Positions 25,001-38,137 of a DNA stretch of 64,000 bases are shown in pieces; the stretch's first letter is position 1; every line of letters begins with the position of its first letter. The DNA is from Arthrobotrys musiformis (lineage: Eukaryota; Ascomycota; Orbiliomycetes; Orbiliales; Orbiliaceae): positions 806,001 through 870,000 of the forward strand of contig JAVHJL010000013.1 in NCBI GenBank assembly GCA_036971715.1, given 5' to 3'. The notes beneath the pieces are model-generated. The model searched no databases, had not been told where the DNA came from, and saw nothing but the letters and a program-made list of their open reading frames with translations. The position numbers and the translations under genes are program-made.

Positions 25001-28000
25001 TGCACGACCGACATTGACAGTCAAGACAGGTGGCGTCGACCGACGACTGCATACTGCCAAATTTTTTGACACAAAGGCACTAGAAAAATATGCACCTTTT
25101 TTCTTCCCCCTTGGCTTGGGAAAATTTTTGAACCTGGCTCATCTTCCGGTGGTGGCTTCTCTGTTTGATATGATGGCGGCGCTGTTTTTAATATCTTTCG
25201 TTGGCGTTTTGTTTTTTCGCGTGCCTGAAAATGGATCCCAAATTCGATATTGCATATTGCGGCACGGTTAGATATGCCGATGATGGAGCCTTACACAGCA
25301 CAACGTGTACACATACGAAAAACAAACGCTAGAAAATCGGAAGGGAAGAAAAAAAAATCTATAAAGAAATTTTTCCTCGGGATGTAACCTGGCGGCAGGC
25401 GCTTCACTATATGAAAATATTTTTTCAAATTCCCTATCAGTTCGGGAAGCCGATTGTGTTTGAACCGGCCGGATCTTGCCGTCGGCCTTTGCCATTATCG
25501 CGAAGCATCAATATCACAATGCAAATGCATCTTATTCACGAAATCCATGGGTTCTTCATCGGGTTCAATCGGCCCCCTTGTACATACTTTGCATCTGCTC
25601 CGTTCACAATCTCAGCCTAGATGTTTTCACCATCGAACCCGTTAGTTCAACTGTAATTCTGTTCTTGCGCACGAGTAACAGTCAACAGCCCGGAGGGCCC
25701 GACGTCAAAGTTCGGGCGGTTTCACCAGCAGTTTAGCTCTCCATCTAGCGTCTCCCATGGACCCAGCTCATCGAACTTTGAGAACTTTCAAACAGCGTTC
25801 CGGTTTGTTCCCCACTATCACAGAGCTAAAATGGTCTTTTACTCCATACATACGTAGTACCTGAGAAGCTAGAAGATATGTGCCGTAAAATGCACATCGG
25901 AGTAATACTTCCTGTGACGACCCACATTAAGGAACTTTCGAATTTGAAATGGAAATCTCCATACTGGCCACCCCGCAGCTAGCCAGCTACGTAGTAGCTG
26001 TGCCGTCGTGACAACCTGTTCACGCATGTAGTCCGATTCACAGTTGTGATTCTCCTTACATAGATGTAATTTCAACATGCGAAAAAACGAACTGTGCCAT
26101 TGAGACAAATTGCAATTAATTGTGGAAATACACGCCAGGTATATGCGCCCGCCAATTCACAGGCACAATCGAGCTTCCTCACATGCCTATAACGTGATTT
26201 CGCACACACTATATCTTAAAAAAGTGAGGCGGAAATGGTGACACTAGCTCAACAGAGCCCTGTATTACACCCCAGCTTCTTTGAGGTTCGGACATTCAAG
26301 CTTCACTTATTGAAGTTTGAACAGAAAAGAAGGTTTTTGGATGGTCAAAGCTGCTCGGTATTTTGCCCCTTCTTCAACGTAAAACCAAGTATTCCCCAAA
26401 ATGTTAATGTCTGTGCCCTGGGCTTTCGTTAGTCCGGGAAACATTGCGAAGTCGTCCCAATGGTACGCACGAGAACAAATTTAGGTGGCTCCCGGGGAGC
26501 ACTTCGTGTTCAAACCCTGAAGCTTCACAGGATGATGCTTGAACGTGCCCGATGTGCAAAAGCAGGTTAGGCTCCAAGAATCGTATGATATCAAGACACA
26601 AATTTTCGTCTTCTCGTTTTTTTTCTTTTCCTTTCGAGAAAAAAATAAACCCTAGTTGGACCATATCTAAAAAGACAACACGGATGGCTCGGATTTCGCC
26701 CCTTCTGCTGACAAAAAACTTTGAGCGTCCACGGTTCTAGGCTCTTGAAAGAAAACTTACATATTTGAATTCAATGGCGGATGAGAAAGTGGAACGGTGT
26801 GGCCTAGGCCGTGTGGATGGTGGTGGCCGGTGGGGGCAATTAAGACTCAGCCACTTGAAACCTTTCAACGGCGCATGTATGCGCATGCATCCTGCGATCA
26901 AGCCGTCTTTTAGTTTTTCGATATAAATTAATATACACCAGGGTGGTCTATTGGTGACAATCCGCCAACAAAACAGATTCAAAGTGTGAGTGGGAACAAA
27001 GGCAATCGAATTCAATCGATCGCACTCGGAGTTCGAGCTTCAATTCACGCTTTTCAGGCGAGCCGAATCGCACTCGGGCTTCGAACGGCCGTGCAGGTCG
27101 TTAAAACTGTCATAATTATACATAGTATACCCTGGAGCCTGCAATCGATCTGTCACGCCACTCCGTGTGATTTTGTGGAATTTTTGAACGATTAGATTTA
27201 TATACGGGGTAGACAAAGGAAAAACCGTTGAAGTTCACATGGTGGCTTGATTGCAGAATCGTGATTTGGCGAAGAAGGGAAGGATCATGGTCTTTAAAAG
27301 TTCTTAGCATATAAAAAGTATCCACTGGTTGTTTATATCATCAAGAGCCCGGAGTTAGTCAGCTACAAGTAATCTAGTCGGTGGACTTATTGTAACGGTA
27401 TTGCTGCCGACCCGTGATCTAGCATCTCATTCTCAGTATACTGCAGAAGATAGAATACCGGTGGGCCATATCACTGACTCTTGATGTTAATCCTCGTCCC
27501 CAGCTCGGGGAGGTCTATCACCCCCCGGGCATGAATGGGTGCCATGGGACATTAAGACCAATTGTCAACTGAATCCATCGATAAGACTTCTTTAGTTGAG
27601 TTTACGTATAGAACACTCTATCCATAAACAGTAGAACCCCTCATTGCCACCGAGTCATACCAATTGCATATTGAAGCCTGTAAATATTCAACAGATAGTC
27701 ATGGCCACCATCAAAGCTTCGTATACTCGTATTAGATGCCCCACACCCATAAGCGACGCATCGGTAACCCTCCCATCGATATCTTGCATGAAACCGGAAA
27801 CCCTCGACCGAGGAACATAAACGGTTTTACATGCGTCTCGTTGGAACCATGGTTCGCATCTATATACGCACTATAAACTTCACATGTGAACACCAAAAAA
27901 TTACAACAAATTCATCCCAGGTTGAAGCGAGTAATGTCTAGACGTCTGAAACATCTCAAGTATGAAAGATATTCTTGTTCCCGTAGACATCTGATATTAA

Positions 28001-31000
28001 AGATATGGATGTATACGTACGGGCAGTATCGCTAAAACGTTTCATAGAAACATTGTTCGTTTACATGTTTCCCATACCGTTACGGGTACCAAGATTCCGA
28101 CTTCCGGAATGTTTGCTCTACGGGCTTTTGTTTCTATCAATTTATATTCCGTACCGTATCGTTGAATATGTTCATATATACTAAAAATTAACGTTATCTA
28201 AGCCCAAGGCGGCTCCGCCCAGCCGACGACCAGCTTACGTAGATCGCTATATGCAAATCGTATCGGAAACGGAAGCCGTCTACAAGATATAAACTAAACC
28301 ATAAGCCTAAAATCCGAGAATATATTCTCTATTACATAGATCATGTCCCAAATATTCATCCGATAATTCTCCAAAACTCCCAAGTGTTCTCGATCATCCT
28401 CTAAATCCATGAACCACGAAAAATATATTTATATTACCATAAACCCCAGTATCCCAGCTTAGCCTCACCACAAATGAAAAAACTCTCCCCGCCATCGCCC
28501 GAAATGCCACAATAAGCCATTATTCTTCGCGAGGTGTGAAAAAGGTCTCAGTGATCGTCTTCAGGCTTCAAGGGACAATGATATATTAACCTGTCGGAAT
28601 GGGAAGCAAAGGGAAAAGATGTCAACGGGCCGGGCGCTTAAATCCCATTTGCCTTTTCTAGCTTCTTTACCCACCCACTTTTCCCTTCCCGGTACAGAGA
28701 AAACCGTTTTCACCCTAGGGCGAGGAAAAGAAACCGGATCCACAACCCTACTTCCCCCCTCCGCTCCCCGTGATTGTCATATTAGGCCCTCAACACAACT
28801 TCGCCCCGTTGTAATTTGTTATGAGAGTAGATTAACCGTTACGGATATATTAAAAAAGGGAACTTCATAAATTTGATAACGGAAAACAAGAAAAATAAGA
28901 GAGAGCGGGGGTGATAAAACTCTCAGGGTGCAACCTTTTTTTCCCATTCTCGTTTTTTTTTCTATATTAAAAACGCGGAGTGCATGAAGAAAGTAAAATG
29001 GCGGACAGGATCCGAAGCCCTTGGGGTTTAACAGGAAAATGGGCCCCAGACTAGAAAATGGGATGTAGCTTGCTAGCTAGACTAGGGCTTGATGGTGGTC
29101 TAGACGGGAGTATTGCCAAAGTAGGCATGCGTGGATAAAGCAGGGAAAGGGGATTCGATGTCGAAGGCTTCCTGGAGGAAGGGTATGTTCATTCCGTCCA
29201 TGTTTATGTTAAGTAGTTGTATAGACGCCGTGGTCATGCATGCACATGATTTCCCGTTATCGTGACCGTTGACCCCCGCAAGTCGATCTGTATAACGATA
29301 GTCTGTTAACCTTGGAGTACGAACCACTTGCATGCAGAATTACCCAGCATCTCCTGCCTGCACACGTTTCGCAATCAGCGTTCTGACTATAGACCAACTA
29401 TTGAAAATTCCGGCATACTACCCTGGTGGGTTGGCGAAGTGTATTTCGTCCTCGAATCGGAATTTCCTTTTTTCGTTTCCGACTTGTTTCGATTTGAAAT
29501 GAAAAACTATTCTGGACCCCTAGCATACTTTTTACATGGCTGGTGGGATGATCGGTACCCATTTTCGGCATACTTTCCTGTTCGCGATAGTCTGCGCCGA
29601 ATTGTTTGATTGTTGGAGAAGGGGGGGTTCTGTTACACAAAAAATCCAACCATACATACGGTGTATGCAAGCCCCATGCCATGCGAGGCGTATCTGCTTC
29701 TTCCGTCCGCATAGACGGAAGAACTTTGGACTAACACCACAGCCAGATAAATCCAACATACAACCTTTTCGCCTATCTTTTCGGTGTGAGAGATCTATGA
29801 GGATCGCCCCCCCCCAAAAATCCAACATTCCAACAAAAAATAGGCATGGCAAATAGACACCCAACATCCAAACCACGTTTTTTCAAGTGTTTTGTCCATC
29901 TTGGAATTATTGATGTTTTAAATGTTAGATGTTAGATGTTTAACTTTGTTTTGTTATCTCATAAATGACGGTTTGTTTCGTGCGCGGCATAAACCACCAA
30001 CTTAGCTTCAGCGTCGTATCCTTTAGGCATAGACATTTCTTAACATGGTACCATCTCGTAGAAGACAGTGCGTGAATGGCCTCACGATCGCGGGAGGAAA
30101 TGGTAGTTACTATAACTAGCGCTAGAAACGAGGCAGTGGTGAATATCTTCCGAGCGGACGGCTGACAGCCCGCTCGAGCCCATAAGATATATATAAGATA
30201 CAAATGTTGGGAATCAACGGCACAGATCCGATACTACTTCCCAAAACCATCCAACTCAAGATATATAACTCCTAAATGAATGCTACAGTATCATCTACGC
30301 ATTGTCAATATGATCCCGTGTGTGAATGTGAGTCTTTGCCAGCTAATTGTAGGATCAATACTAACGGGTGCCCGGATGACGCCGACGTTTCAGTACCTGA
30401 ATTAGCGTCGATGACTATTATGTGTTTCAACGTCCATCAGATCGGATCTAACTATCTTGAATAATCCTTACTTTTTTCTTCCTCGCCTTACCTTATCCGC
30501 GCGGTATCTTAGTGCTTTCAGCGACGGAATAGTGGTGTAACTAGATGTGAATTAGCTGGTTTCGGCATTCTTTTCGATGGCCGTTACCTTACCCCAAGGC
30601 TGTTACCATAGCGCCTGAGCACGCTTGTAGACTAGTGAGTAACGACATGTTTCTAACCTCTTTCGAAGGACGTCAAAGACCCTCGCTAATAATAGCATAT
30701 CACAAGTTATGTTCTACGAAGCCTACAATATCTAAGGCCAAGAAAAAGGGTCTTGTTCAAAAGGGTCCCAAAGGGTACCACTCTTCATTCATTCTCGGTT
30801 GACGAGATCTCCACCTCCGCCGTCGACGGTAATACTATCCCCATAAACAAAAATAGGAAGATAAAGTATAAACCCGCCCAGGTCTCCCCATCCAGGGTAA
30901 ACCTCCACAAGTAGTCCGTAAGGTAAACTACCATTTCAGTACACTAAAGTACATAATTTATTATAAAAAAAGAAACTTTTGTTGAAAAAACACAAACACA

Positions 31001-31382
31001 CACCCTACCGACCGCCCGTTTGATATCCCAAATATTTTGTTGAAAAGGTATCCCGCCATTATGTTAAAAAGAAGAGTAAGTAAAAAGACACATTTTTAAA
31101 CGCCGATGTTGAATCTCATCAAGATTTGGTCACGCCCGATATGCCGTTAAGAGAGAAAAAGGAGGAAATAGCGTTGAAAACAAAAAGCAAACGCGGAGGA
31201 GAAAGAGGAGGAGGAGGAAGGTCGAGATTCGAACTTTGATTTCTTTTCATTCATGTCGTTCATTAAAAAGAGTCGTCCGTTCGTTGAAGATAGAGGTAGA
31301 GAGTAGAGTAGATAAGGAAAGAGATGTTGTGAAGAGTGAGTAGCAGGGCTTAGCATAACTAGTCGCTCGTCATGACCATAAT

Positions 31383-33977
31383 TTAAGCATACTTCTCACG
31401 GAAGTACTTGGCAGCATTGACCAAGTTGGTGAGAGCAGGCTTGGTCTCATCCCATTTTCTGGTCTTCAAACCGCAGTCGGGGTCGATCCAGAGCTGATCA
31501 GGCTTGAGGTAGACAAGCATCTCCTCGATTCTGTCCCTGATCTCCTCGTAGCTTGGGATACGAGGGGAGTGGATGTCGTAGACACCGGGTCCGATGTGGC
31601 GTGGGTACTCTTCCTTCTTGAAGACGTTGAGGAGCTTGGCATCAGACTTGGAGTTCTCGATGGACAAGACATCGGCATCGAGGTCGGAGATGAGGGAGAA
31701 CATGTCCTGGAAGTCGGAGTAGCAGAAGTGGGAGTGGATCTGGGTACCGTCCTCAACACCAGCGGTGGAGAGCTTGAAGCTGTTGACAGCCCACTTGAGG
31801 TACTCGTCACGCTCCTTACCGTCGCGGAGTGGGAAACCCTCACGAATGGCTGGCTCGTCGACCTGGATGACGTAGATGCCGGCCTTCTCGAGGTCGACGA
31901 CTTCGTCACGGAGAGCGAGAGCGAGCTGCTCAGCCTGGACGGATTGGTGGACATCGTCACGTGGGAAAGACCATCGGAGGCAGGTGACTGGACCAGTCAA
32001 CATACCCTTCATTGGCTTCTTGGTCTTGGACTGAGCGTACTTGGACTCCTTGACGGTCATAGGAGCTGGACGAGAGATATCACCAACAATGATTGGTGGA
32101 CGGACGCAACGAGATCCATAAGACTGAACCCAGGCGTGGGTGGTGAAAACGTAACCGTTGAGGCGCTCACCGAAGTATTGAACCATGTCGTTTCGCTCTG
32201 GCTCACCGTGGACGAGGACATCGAGGCCGATTTCCTCTTGGATAGCAATGACATCATCGATCTCCTTCTCGATGAACTTCTCGTACTGCTCGGCAGTGAT
32301 TTCTCCCTTGGTGAACTTGTTTCGCTGAACACGGATCTCGGAGGTCTGTGGGAAAGAACCAATGGTGGTGGTTGGGAACTTGGGGAGGTTCAAGGTCTTG
32401 GACTGAGCAGCAATACGTTCTGGGAATGGAGACTTGCGGCTGTAGTCGGCCTCGGTGATGGCGGCCTGACGGTCCTTGACGGCAGCGTCGTTGGTGCGCT
32501 TGGAGGTGGCACGGGCCTCAACGGAGGCGGCGTTGGCCTTGAGCTCCTCAGCGACGGAGTCAGCACCCTCGGTGACAGCCTTAGCAATGATGGCAACTTC
32601 CTTTGCCTTCTCAGTGGCGAAGGAGAACCAGTCAGCGACCTCAGGGTCGAGCTTCTTCTCGGAAGCCAAAGTGTGTGGGGTGTGGAGGAGGGAAGAGCTG
32701 GTGGCGACAATGACGCGGTCAGCTCCGAGGGCCTTGACGGCAGTCTCAACGAGGCCGATGGCCTTGCTGAAGTTGGTCTTCCAGATGTTACGTCCATCGA
32801 CAACACCGGCAGAGAGGATCTGCTTCTCACCAACGGCACCTAGGATCTCCTCGAGCTGGCCGGGGGCACGGACGAGGTCAATGTGGAGTCCGTAGAGGTG
32901 GTTGATCGATGGGACAACATCGATGTTGTGGACAATGTCACCGAAGTAGGTGGCCAAGACCAGCTTGGGACCGTTAGCCAAAGCTCCGAGCTTGGAGTAG
33001 GCGGTGGCAAAAGCCTTCTTTGTCTTCTCTGGGAGGTCGAGAACCAAGACTGGCTCATCAATCTGGACGGTCTCAGCACCAGCCTCAGCGAGCTTGGTAA
33101 GAAGCTCCTCGTAGACTGGGAGAAGGTTGTCGAGCAAGTCAATTGGGTTGACGGTCTGGCCACGGTCAGCCTTTCCGAGGTGGAGGAAGGAGACAGGTCC
33201 GAGAACAACTGGACGGGTGGTGATTCCGAGCTCCTTGGCCTCGTTGAACTCGTCAATGGGCTTGGTTCCAGAGAGCTTGAAGGTCTGGTTGTCCTGGAGG
33301 GTTGGGCGGACGTAGTGGTAGTTGCTGTCGAACCATTTGACCATTTCCTGTTCATTACGTAATTAGAGCGGGGAACATTTTATAGAGAGGACATAGAGGG
33401 GCTACTACAACATACCAAGCTGGTAACATCGACGGCCTCAGTGGTGTCTGTGGCCTTCCTCTGGAGACCTCGGCCCATGGCGAAGAGGGTCTCTAGGGGA
33501 GAGAGGTTGTACTTGGTGTATCTCTCTGGGACAGCCTGTGTAACAACGGGTTAGTGGGTGTTACACCAAGACGCGTCAATTGTATCACAGGAGCAACAAC
33601 AACATACATTGAACAACTGGATGTGGTCAAGGACTTGATCGTAGAAGGAGAAGTCATTGCTGGGGATGATGTCAACACCGGCATCCTTCTGGATCTTCCA
33701 GTGGGCAGCTCGGAGGACCTTGCCGGTCTCGACGAGGGACTCGACGGAGGACTTTCCGGCCCAGTAGGACTCGGTAGCTTTCTTCAGCTCACGGTTGGCT
33801 GCAGAGATGAGTTAGTAGATGCCAATTGAGTGGTTATTGAGACCCAATTGCTCTCTCGGAGGAGAGATCTAGACGTACCTCCCATACGGGGGAAACCGAG
33901 AACAGATCTGGATAACAATCAGTACGCGTACTTTACATCGTCCCATTTGGTATCTTGATAACTTACGATTGAACCAT
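31383..33977 (-). CDS. MET6: Cobalamin-independent methionine synthase
   Basis: Five exons on the minus strand: 33977-33967 (11 nt), 33907-33879 (29 nt), 33798-33608, 33535-33416 and 33347-31383. All junctions keep phase and give 771 residues, close to the family's usual 765-770. The enzyme transfers a methyl group from 5-methyltetrahydropteroyl-polyglutamate to homocysteine to make methionine in the cytosol. The N-terminus MVQSSVLGFPRMG and the segments DIIPSNDFSFYDQVLD and FAMGRGLQR are family hallmarks. The zinc/homocysteine ligands are visible as His657, Cys659, Glu681 and Cys742, with the spacing (+2, +22, +61) of bacterial MetE. The protein is the usual tandem of two barrel-like halves. 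The leader on the coding strand is CT-rich, as in highly expressed fungal genes. A long open frame on the opposite strand is a codon-bias shadow. Confidence 0.98.
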
Positions 33978-35513
33978 GATGATGAATTTAGATAAACCTT
34001 TCTTCCTGATGAATGAAATCGTGGAAAGGAATTTAGGAGATGAGGTAGATGATGAAGTGGTGGTGGAGAGAGAGAAAAAAGAAGAGGAAGAGAGGAAGAG
34101 AGGGGTAGGAAGAAAAGGAAGAGGGAAAAATTTTCGAATTAAATACAATTATTGGCAATTGTATCAGCGAGACCCTGCAAGCATTCCCTGCCACCGGCAA
34201 TACTACACAGTACAAGTAAGTGTTTTTTCTCTCTCGAAAAACTAGCTCCTTCGAACTCGACCCCACCGGTTTACGGTTTACGGTTTTCATCGGTCGAGCT
34301 CGAGACCCGCAAGTACAAGCTTTAATTAGCCGGGGTTTCCGAGAGTTACGGTGCACAATGGTAACGAGCCTTGTTGAGGGAGGCCGGGCCAATAAGACGA
34401 GGCCTAAGAGGCATACGATGGGACGAATCACATTCACCATCCACTGCAGATATCACGACCAAGGTCCTTAACTAACCGTCCGGCTGCCGATATCGCGCCT
34501 GTTAGCTCGATCCACCATACCACCCTGGTCTCTTCACACGGCAAATTAATTTTGCTCGTTCTGGAAACTTCGAGCCAGTCCGGCGTCAAACGGTTGCACA
34601 CGCAGAATATTACGAAATGACAAGATACTTTCGATTCCGTCTGGAATTTGAACGGGAGAGGAATGCTTTCTTCTGATATTCTTCTGATATACGCGTGGTA
34701 CTTGTGTATACTTCCCATGGTTAAGAGGAATGTATTTCGTAATGGATATCGTGAGCCTGGCAGTTGTACCTGCCCGTGTGGGTTTGGATGCACTGTCCAG
34801 CTTCATTAGCTCCTTATCGATAAGCTGCTCGAATCGGAAATCCCAACATCATGCAACACGTATTTTCCAACACCTCTCAAATATGCTGGTGTTGTCGCTG
34901 GATTGAAGACTTTGTAATATGGGCGAACGTAGACTTATTATCTGTCCTATATGCCTGCTCTCTATGTTTAACATGGTTGTAATCTACTGCATATCAGTCG
35001 TATCATTGATAGTCGGATTGCTGTGTTCACCCTTGACGCTCACCACTATCTTTGTGCTTATGGAAAGACAGCATAATTCGAAGAACCCACGGAATCACTC
35101 CGGGTCCTCTGTATTTTTAAATCAAAAATTCAAAAAAAATAAAAAGGAATAAGTGGTGGGAGAAGAATAAATACAAATAAATGGGTGTCTTCTCAATAGA
35201 GGCGACGGAGAACTAGAAAAAAGAGGGGGAATTGGATGTCGAAAAGGCACCATAATTGATATGCCCCCCCCACCCCCGGGCATAAATCAGGCCCCCCCAG
35301 GCCGTCTCTTTCTTCCCTTTCTTTCCCTTTTTTTCTTTTCTCCTCGTCTCACCATTTCCCCCCTCTGAGTCCGCTTCCCTAATCTTCGACCGAAAAACCC
35401 AACCCAACCTGTCCTTCCACGATCTGTAGTCTCTTCCTTCACAACCTCTTCTCTCACAGCTCAACCAAACAAACCCCCTTGTTGCGTCTTTAACTAAACG
35501 TCAACAACTAGAA
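33978..35513. promoter_or_regulatory. Divergent intergenic region between MET6 and the 35.5-kb gene
   Basis: About 1.5 kb between two divergent start codons. On the MET6 side there is a purine-rich plus-strand block (34050-34135), which is CT-rich on the MET6 coding strand. On the other side a long pyrimidine-rich tract (about 35300-35480) leads up to the plus-strand ATG. Both are typical of fungal core promoters and 5' leaders. The middle holds only short frames without motifs. I could not identify a specific transcription-factor site with confidence. Confidence 0.5.
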
Positions 35514-38137
35514 ATGGAGTCGGTTAGCAAGTTAGTCGAGTGCTGCGGATGTGGCCGTAGCAGCGGAGAAAGTAGTAGTAGTAGTAGGGGATCAGGACAG
35601 CATCAGAGTCGCACTGATGCTGTCATTACCACACAACCGGGCCTGGTGCAGTCACCCATGGTTGTGAGGATCGCAAAGACCGTCCGGCAGTTTACAACCC
35701 GTCGTCGTTACCCAAAACCTACGTGGGAACAACTCGAGGCGTTCTACCAGGAAGGAAAAGAGCTTGTTCGCCTTCAGGAGGAAGCTGAAGCAGCCGAAAA
35801 GCTTAGGTTACAACAACAACAGCAGTCCGAGGGACAACAGCAGCAACAGTCTCAACAAGATCATGACAGAGATCTAACCGGGCAAGATCCGAGTCAAGGT
35901 ATTGACGGGGACGCAGCTATTGAACCACCCAACCCACATTTGACATTCGACGGACCTTCTGATGTTCCCTTCCTCGCCCTCGACGATGATAACGAAAATG
36001 AGCCCCGCCTTCCTCCGGTCGCTCATGTTCCGTTACGCAGTTCTTCCAGTCTAGGTCAAGGCTACCCTCAGCTTGACCTGGGTATACGTCGGGTTTCTAA
36101 TCACAACGACAGGCCACTGCCGGCCTTACGGCAGACTGGAGAAAATACGGCTATTTCTGAAGCAGATACCAACGAGATCGTCGCAGCTCTAGCAGATGAT
36201 GACGACGCCGATCCAAAAACGCCGCCAGTTCCCAATGGTGGCACTCAGAAGTCCAAGAAAATAAAATTATTTTTCCAAGATGACCGATCACGATCTTCTG
36301 TTTACCCTTCCGACGAAGAGTCTATGATCTACCCCAACGGTGCTTGGTCGCCTCGCGGAGCTAGATCTACTCGGATTACCTCCCCGTAAGTGATATTCAA
36401 TCTATTTTTCTAAGCAATTTATACATAAATAGTAGATACTGATTTATGACGAGAATAAACAGTGCACCGAGCAGGCTCGTGGTAAACAAGGTCCGCCAGA
36501 ATCGACATGTCTCACCGGGCAATCTGAGAATTCCTTCTGTTATGCAAGTTCTCAGCAGTGTACTCAGCCCGTCTCCCGCTGAAGCACCTAAGCCCACGTC
36601 GCCACGGGGGCCAGTTGAGCTATCCGAGCTCCCGCATCCGGACGAATTCGAGCTACCGACGGACGATGCACCGGCTTCCCCCCCGGAGCAGGAGTGTGAT
36701 ATCCAGTCGCTCCCACACCCGGATGAATTTGAAGACGTTCTTCTCACCCCTCCTGCGTCTCCTTTGCTGAACCCGCAACCGGATCGTTCGATCTCCCCGA
36801 TCTGTTCTGGTGTGCCGTTCTTGAAGCTTGAAATGGAACGCATTAGACGACGTATCGAATCTGACAGTCTTGTAAAGTCCCCATGGGATAACCAAGTTCC
36901 CAAAGTCCCACCTCCTCGCGACAGAGCCTTTTTTTCCAAATATAGTCGACGAGAGAAACAGCTAGCGGTAGCCTTTGGTTTCTTGAAAATGGGTTCTCTT
37001 TCTTCTTTGGGCGCTTTGAGTTCACTCAGTTCTCTGAGTCTGGCCAGCAACTTCTCTATGCAGGTCATTGGATCGGACAAATCACCATTCTTCTCGCCGG
37101 GTGGTTCTGATTCAGGTTCCGTCTTCTACTCTGACCAAGTTCTCGCAGGTCTTCCTCCTTGCGCAGAAGCTGAAACACCAATTCATGATACGGTGGTTGA
37201 TGCGACTGCCGAGACCTTTGCTGAGAGTCTTCGGAAAGGAGGAGAAACAATCGCGAAGACCATCTCCAGTGGTTTTACCACTTTCTTCAAGCGATTCGGA
37301 ACTGGGACTGCCGAACTCCAGTCCACGGAGCAGGAGCCAGAGCCACTGTCAACGGACAGCGTTCCTCGGGAACCTGTCAGGTCTGCTCCAGCTCCGGGCT
37401 TCACAGAGGGCACGCCAGTCCTCTCCCCCACCCCCTCGACTCTGACGCTTATGCGGACGATCTTGGGTCTAAAGGTGTCGGGAACCCTCTGTGAAGCTGC
37501 GTTAGCAAGCGAGGCGATGTCGAGCGGGCTCTCCACCTCGGGGTATACCCCATGCGGACCAGACGATAAACCTGAGAATCCGTTCGAGGGTTTCGTCTGG
37601 GGCGCCCCCGATGGTAAAATCCCATGGTACTGTGACGAAGATGGGGTTCACTTTGACGACAAGGTACCGGTGAACAGAGAAATCTGGCCCGAGTACCTTG
37701 TCAACCCAGTCATGGTGCCGTGGGAGGAGTTGTCCGTAGAGCTTGAGCTGCCACAGCCTCCTCGCTCGACCCCGGCTGGTGCCAAGGGCGTTCGCGTCCG
37801 GCAATTAACACCACCAGCCGTTGCCGCTCCCTCGACTGTCGCTGTCGGGGCCTCGAGCGAAGTCGCCACGCTTGCAGCGACGCAACCTGAGGGGAGCCTC
37901 GTCCGCTCCGCAGGTCCAGAGGAAGGGATGCCGGAGGAACTTGAGGAAGTTCCGTCCGTTTTCTCCTCGGTGGATTCGTTCCCGAGGTACATCCCGACCT
38001 CCAACAGGGATGCTAGGCATAGCACCTGTGGTTTGGATCTCGGCAAGGAGCGCGCGTTTTACCAGCGCTACGAGGACCGCATCAAGTCCGCGGTGAAGCC
38101 GTTTATGAGGGGCAGACGTTCCTTCCAACAGTACTAA
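35514..38137 (+). CDS. Unknown low-complexity protein, 848 residues
   Basis: Two exons, 35514-36385 and 36463-38137, joined across a 77-nt intron (GTAAGT...CAG) with phase preserved. The N-terminus has four Cys close together (ECCGCG, residues 9-14), which could be lipidated, followed by a poly-Ser run. Residues 68-97 look helical and lead into a Gln-rich stretch (about 98-115). The middle is acidic and Pro/Ser-rich. A seven-residue motif LPHPDEF occurs twice (about 347-353 and 374-380), possibly a short linear docking motif. The C-terminal third has a better conserved look, with NPFEGFVWGAPDGKIPWYCD and EIWPEYLVNPVMVPWEEL segments, and a basic tail. I recognise no domain. The presence of a proper intron and long open frame makes it a real gene; a scaffold or regulatory role is possible but unproven. 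Confidence 0.85.
35571..35588 (+). repeat. AGT-type trinucleotide repeat encoding poly-Ser
   Basis: A short AGT/GTA tandem run in the first exon of the unknown 848-residue protein encodes consecutive serines. It is a candidate length-variable microsatellite. Confidence 0.7.

Larger units (their letters stand above)
15407..31382. other. Gene-poor interval 2, about 16 kb
   Basis: Runs from the RasGEF upstream region to the 3' end of MET6. Only two minus-strand frames (16677-17111 and 17603-18364) look at all protein-like; the rest are short and without motifs. It contains A/T homopolymers, including a 21-A run at 22013, but I saw no LTRs, terminal inverted repeats, transposase, reverse transcriptase, tRNA or rRNA. 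Plus-strand C exceeds G over much of 22-31 kb by eye. It may hold promoters, non-coding RNA, centromere-like or decayed element DNA; none of these can be supported from sequence alone. Confidence 0.55.

Noticed and set aside
31569..32843. 424-residue open frame on the plus strand across MET6
   Set aside because: Lies wholly antisense to a clear, conserved MET6 exon. Strong codon bias of the sense gene suppresses antisense stops.
36397..37080. 227-residue minus-strand frame
   Set aside because: Overlaps the spliced 848-residue protein gene in antisense and is low complexity.
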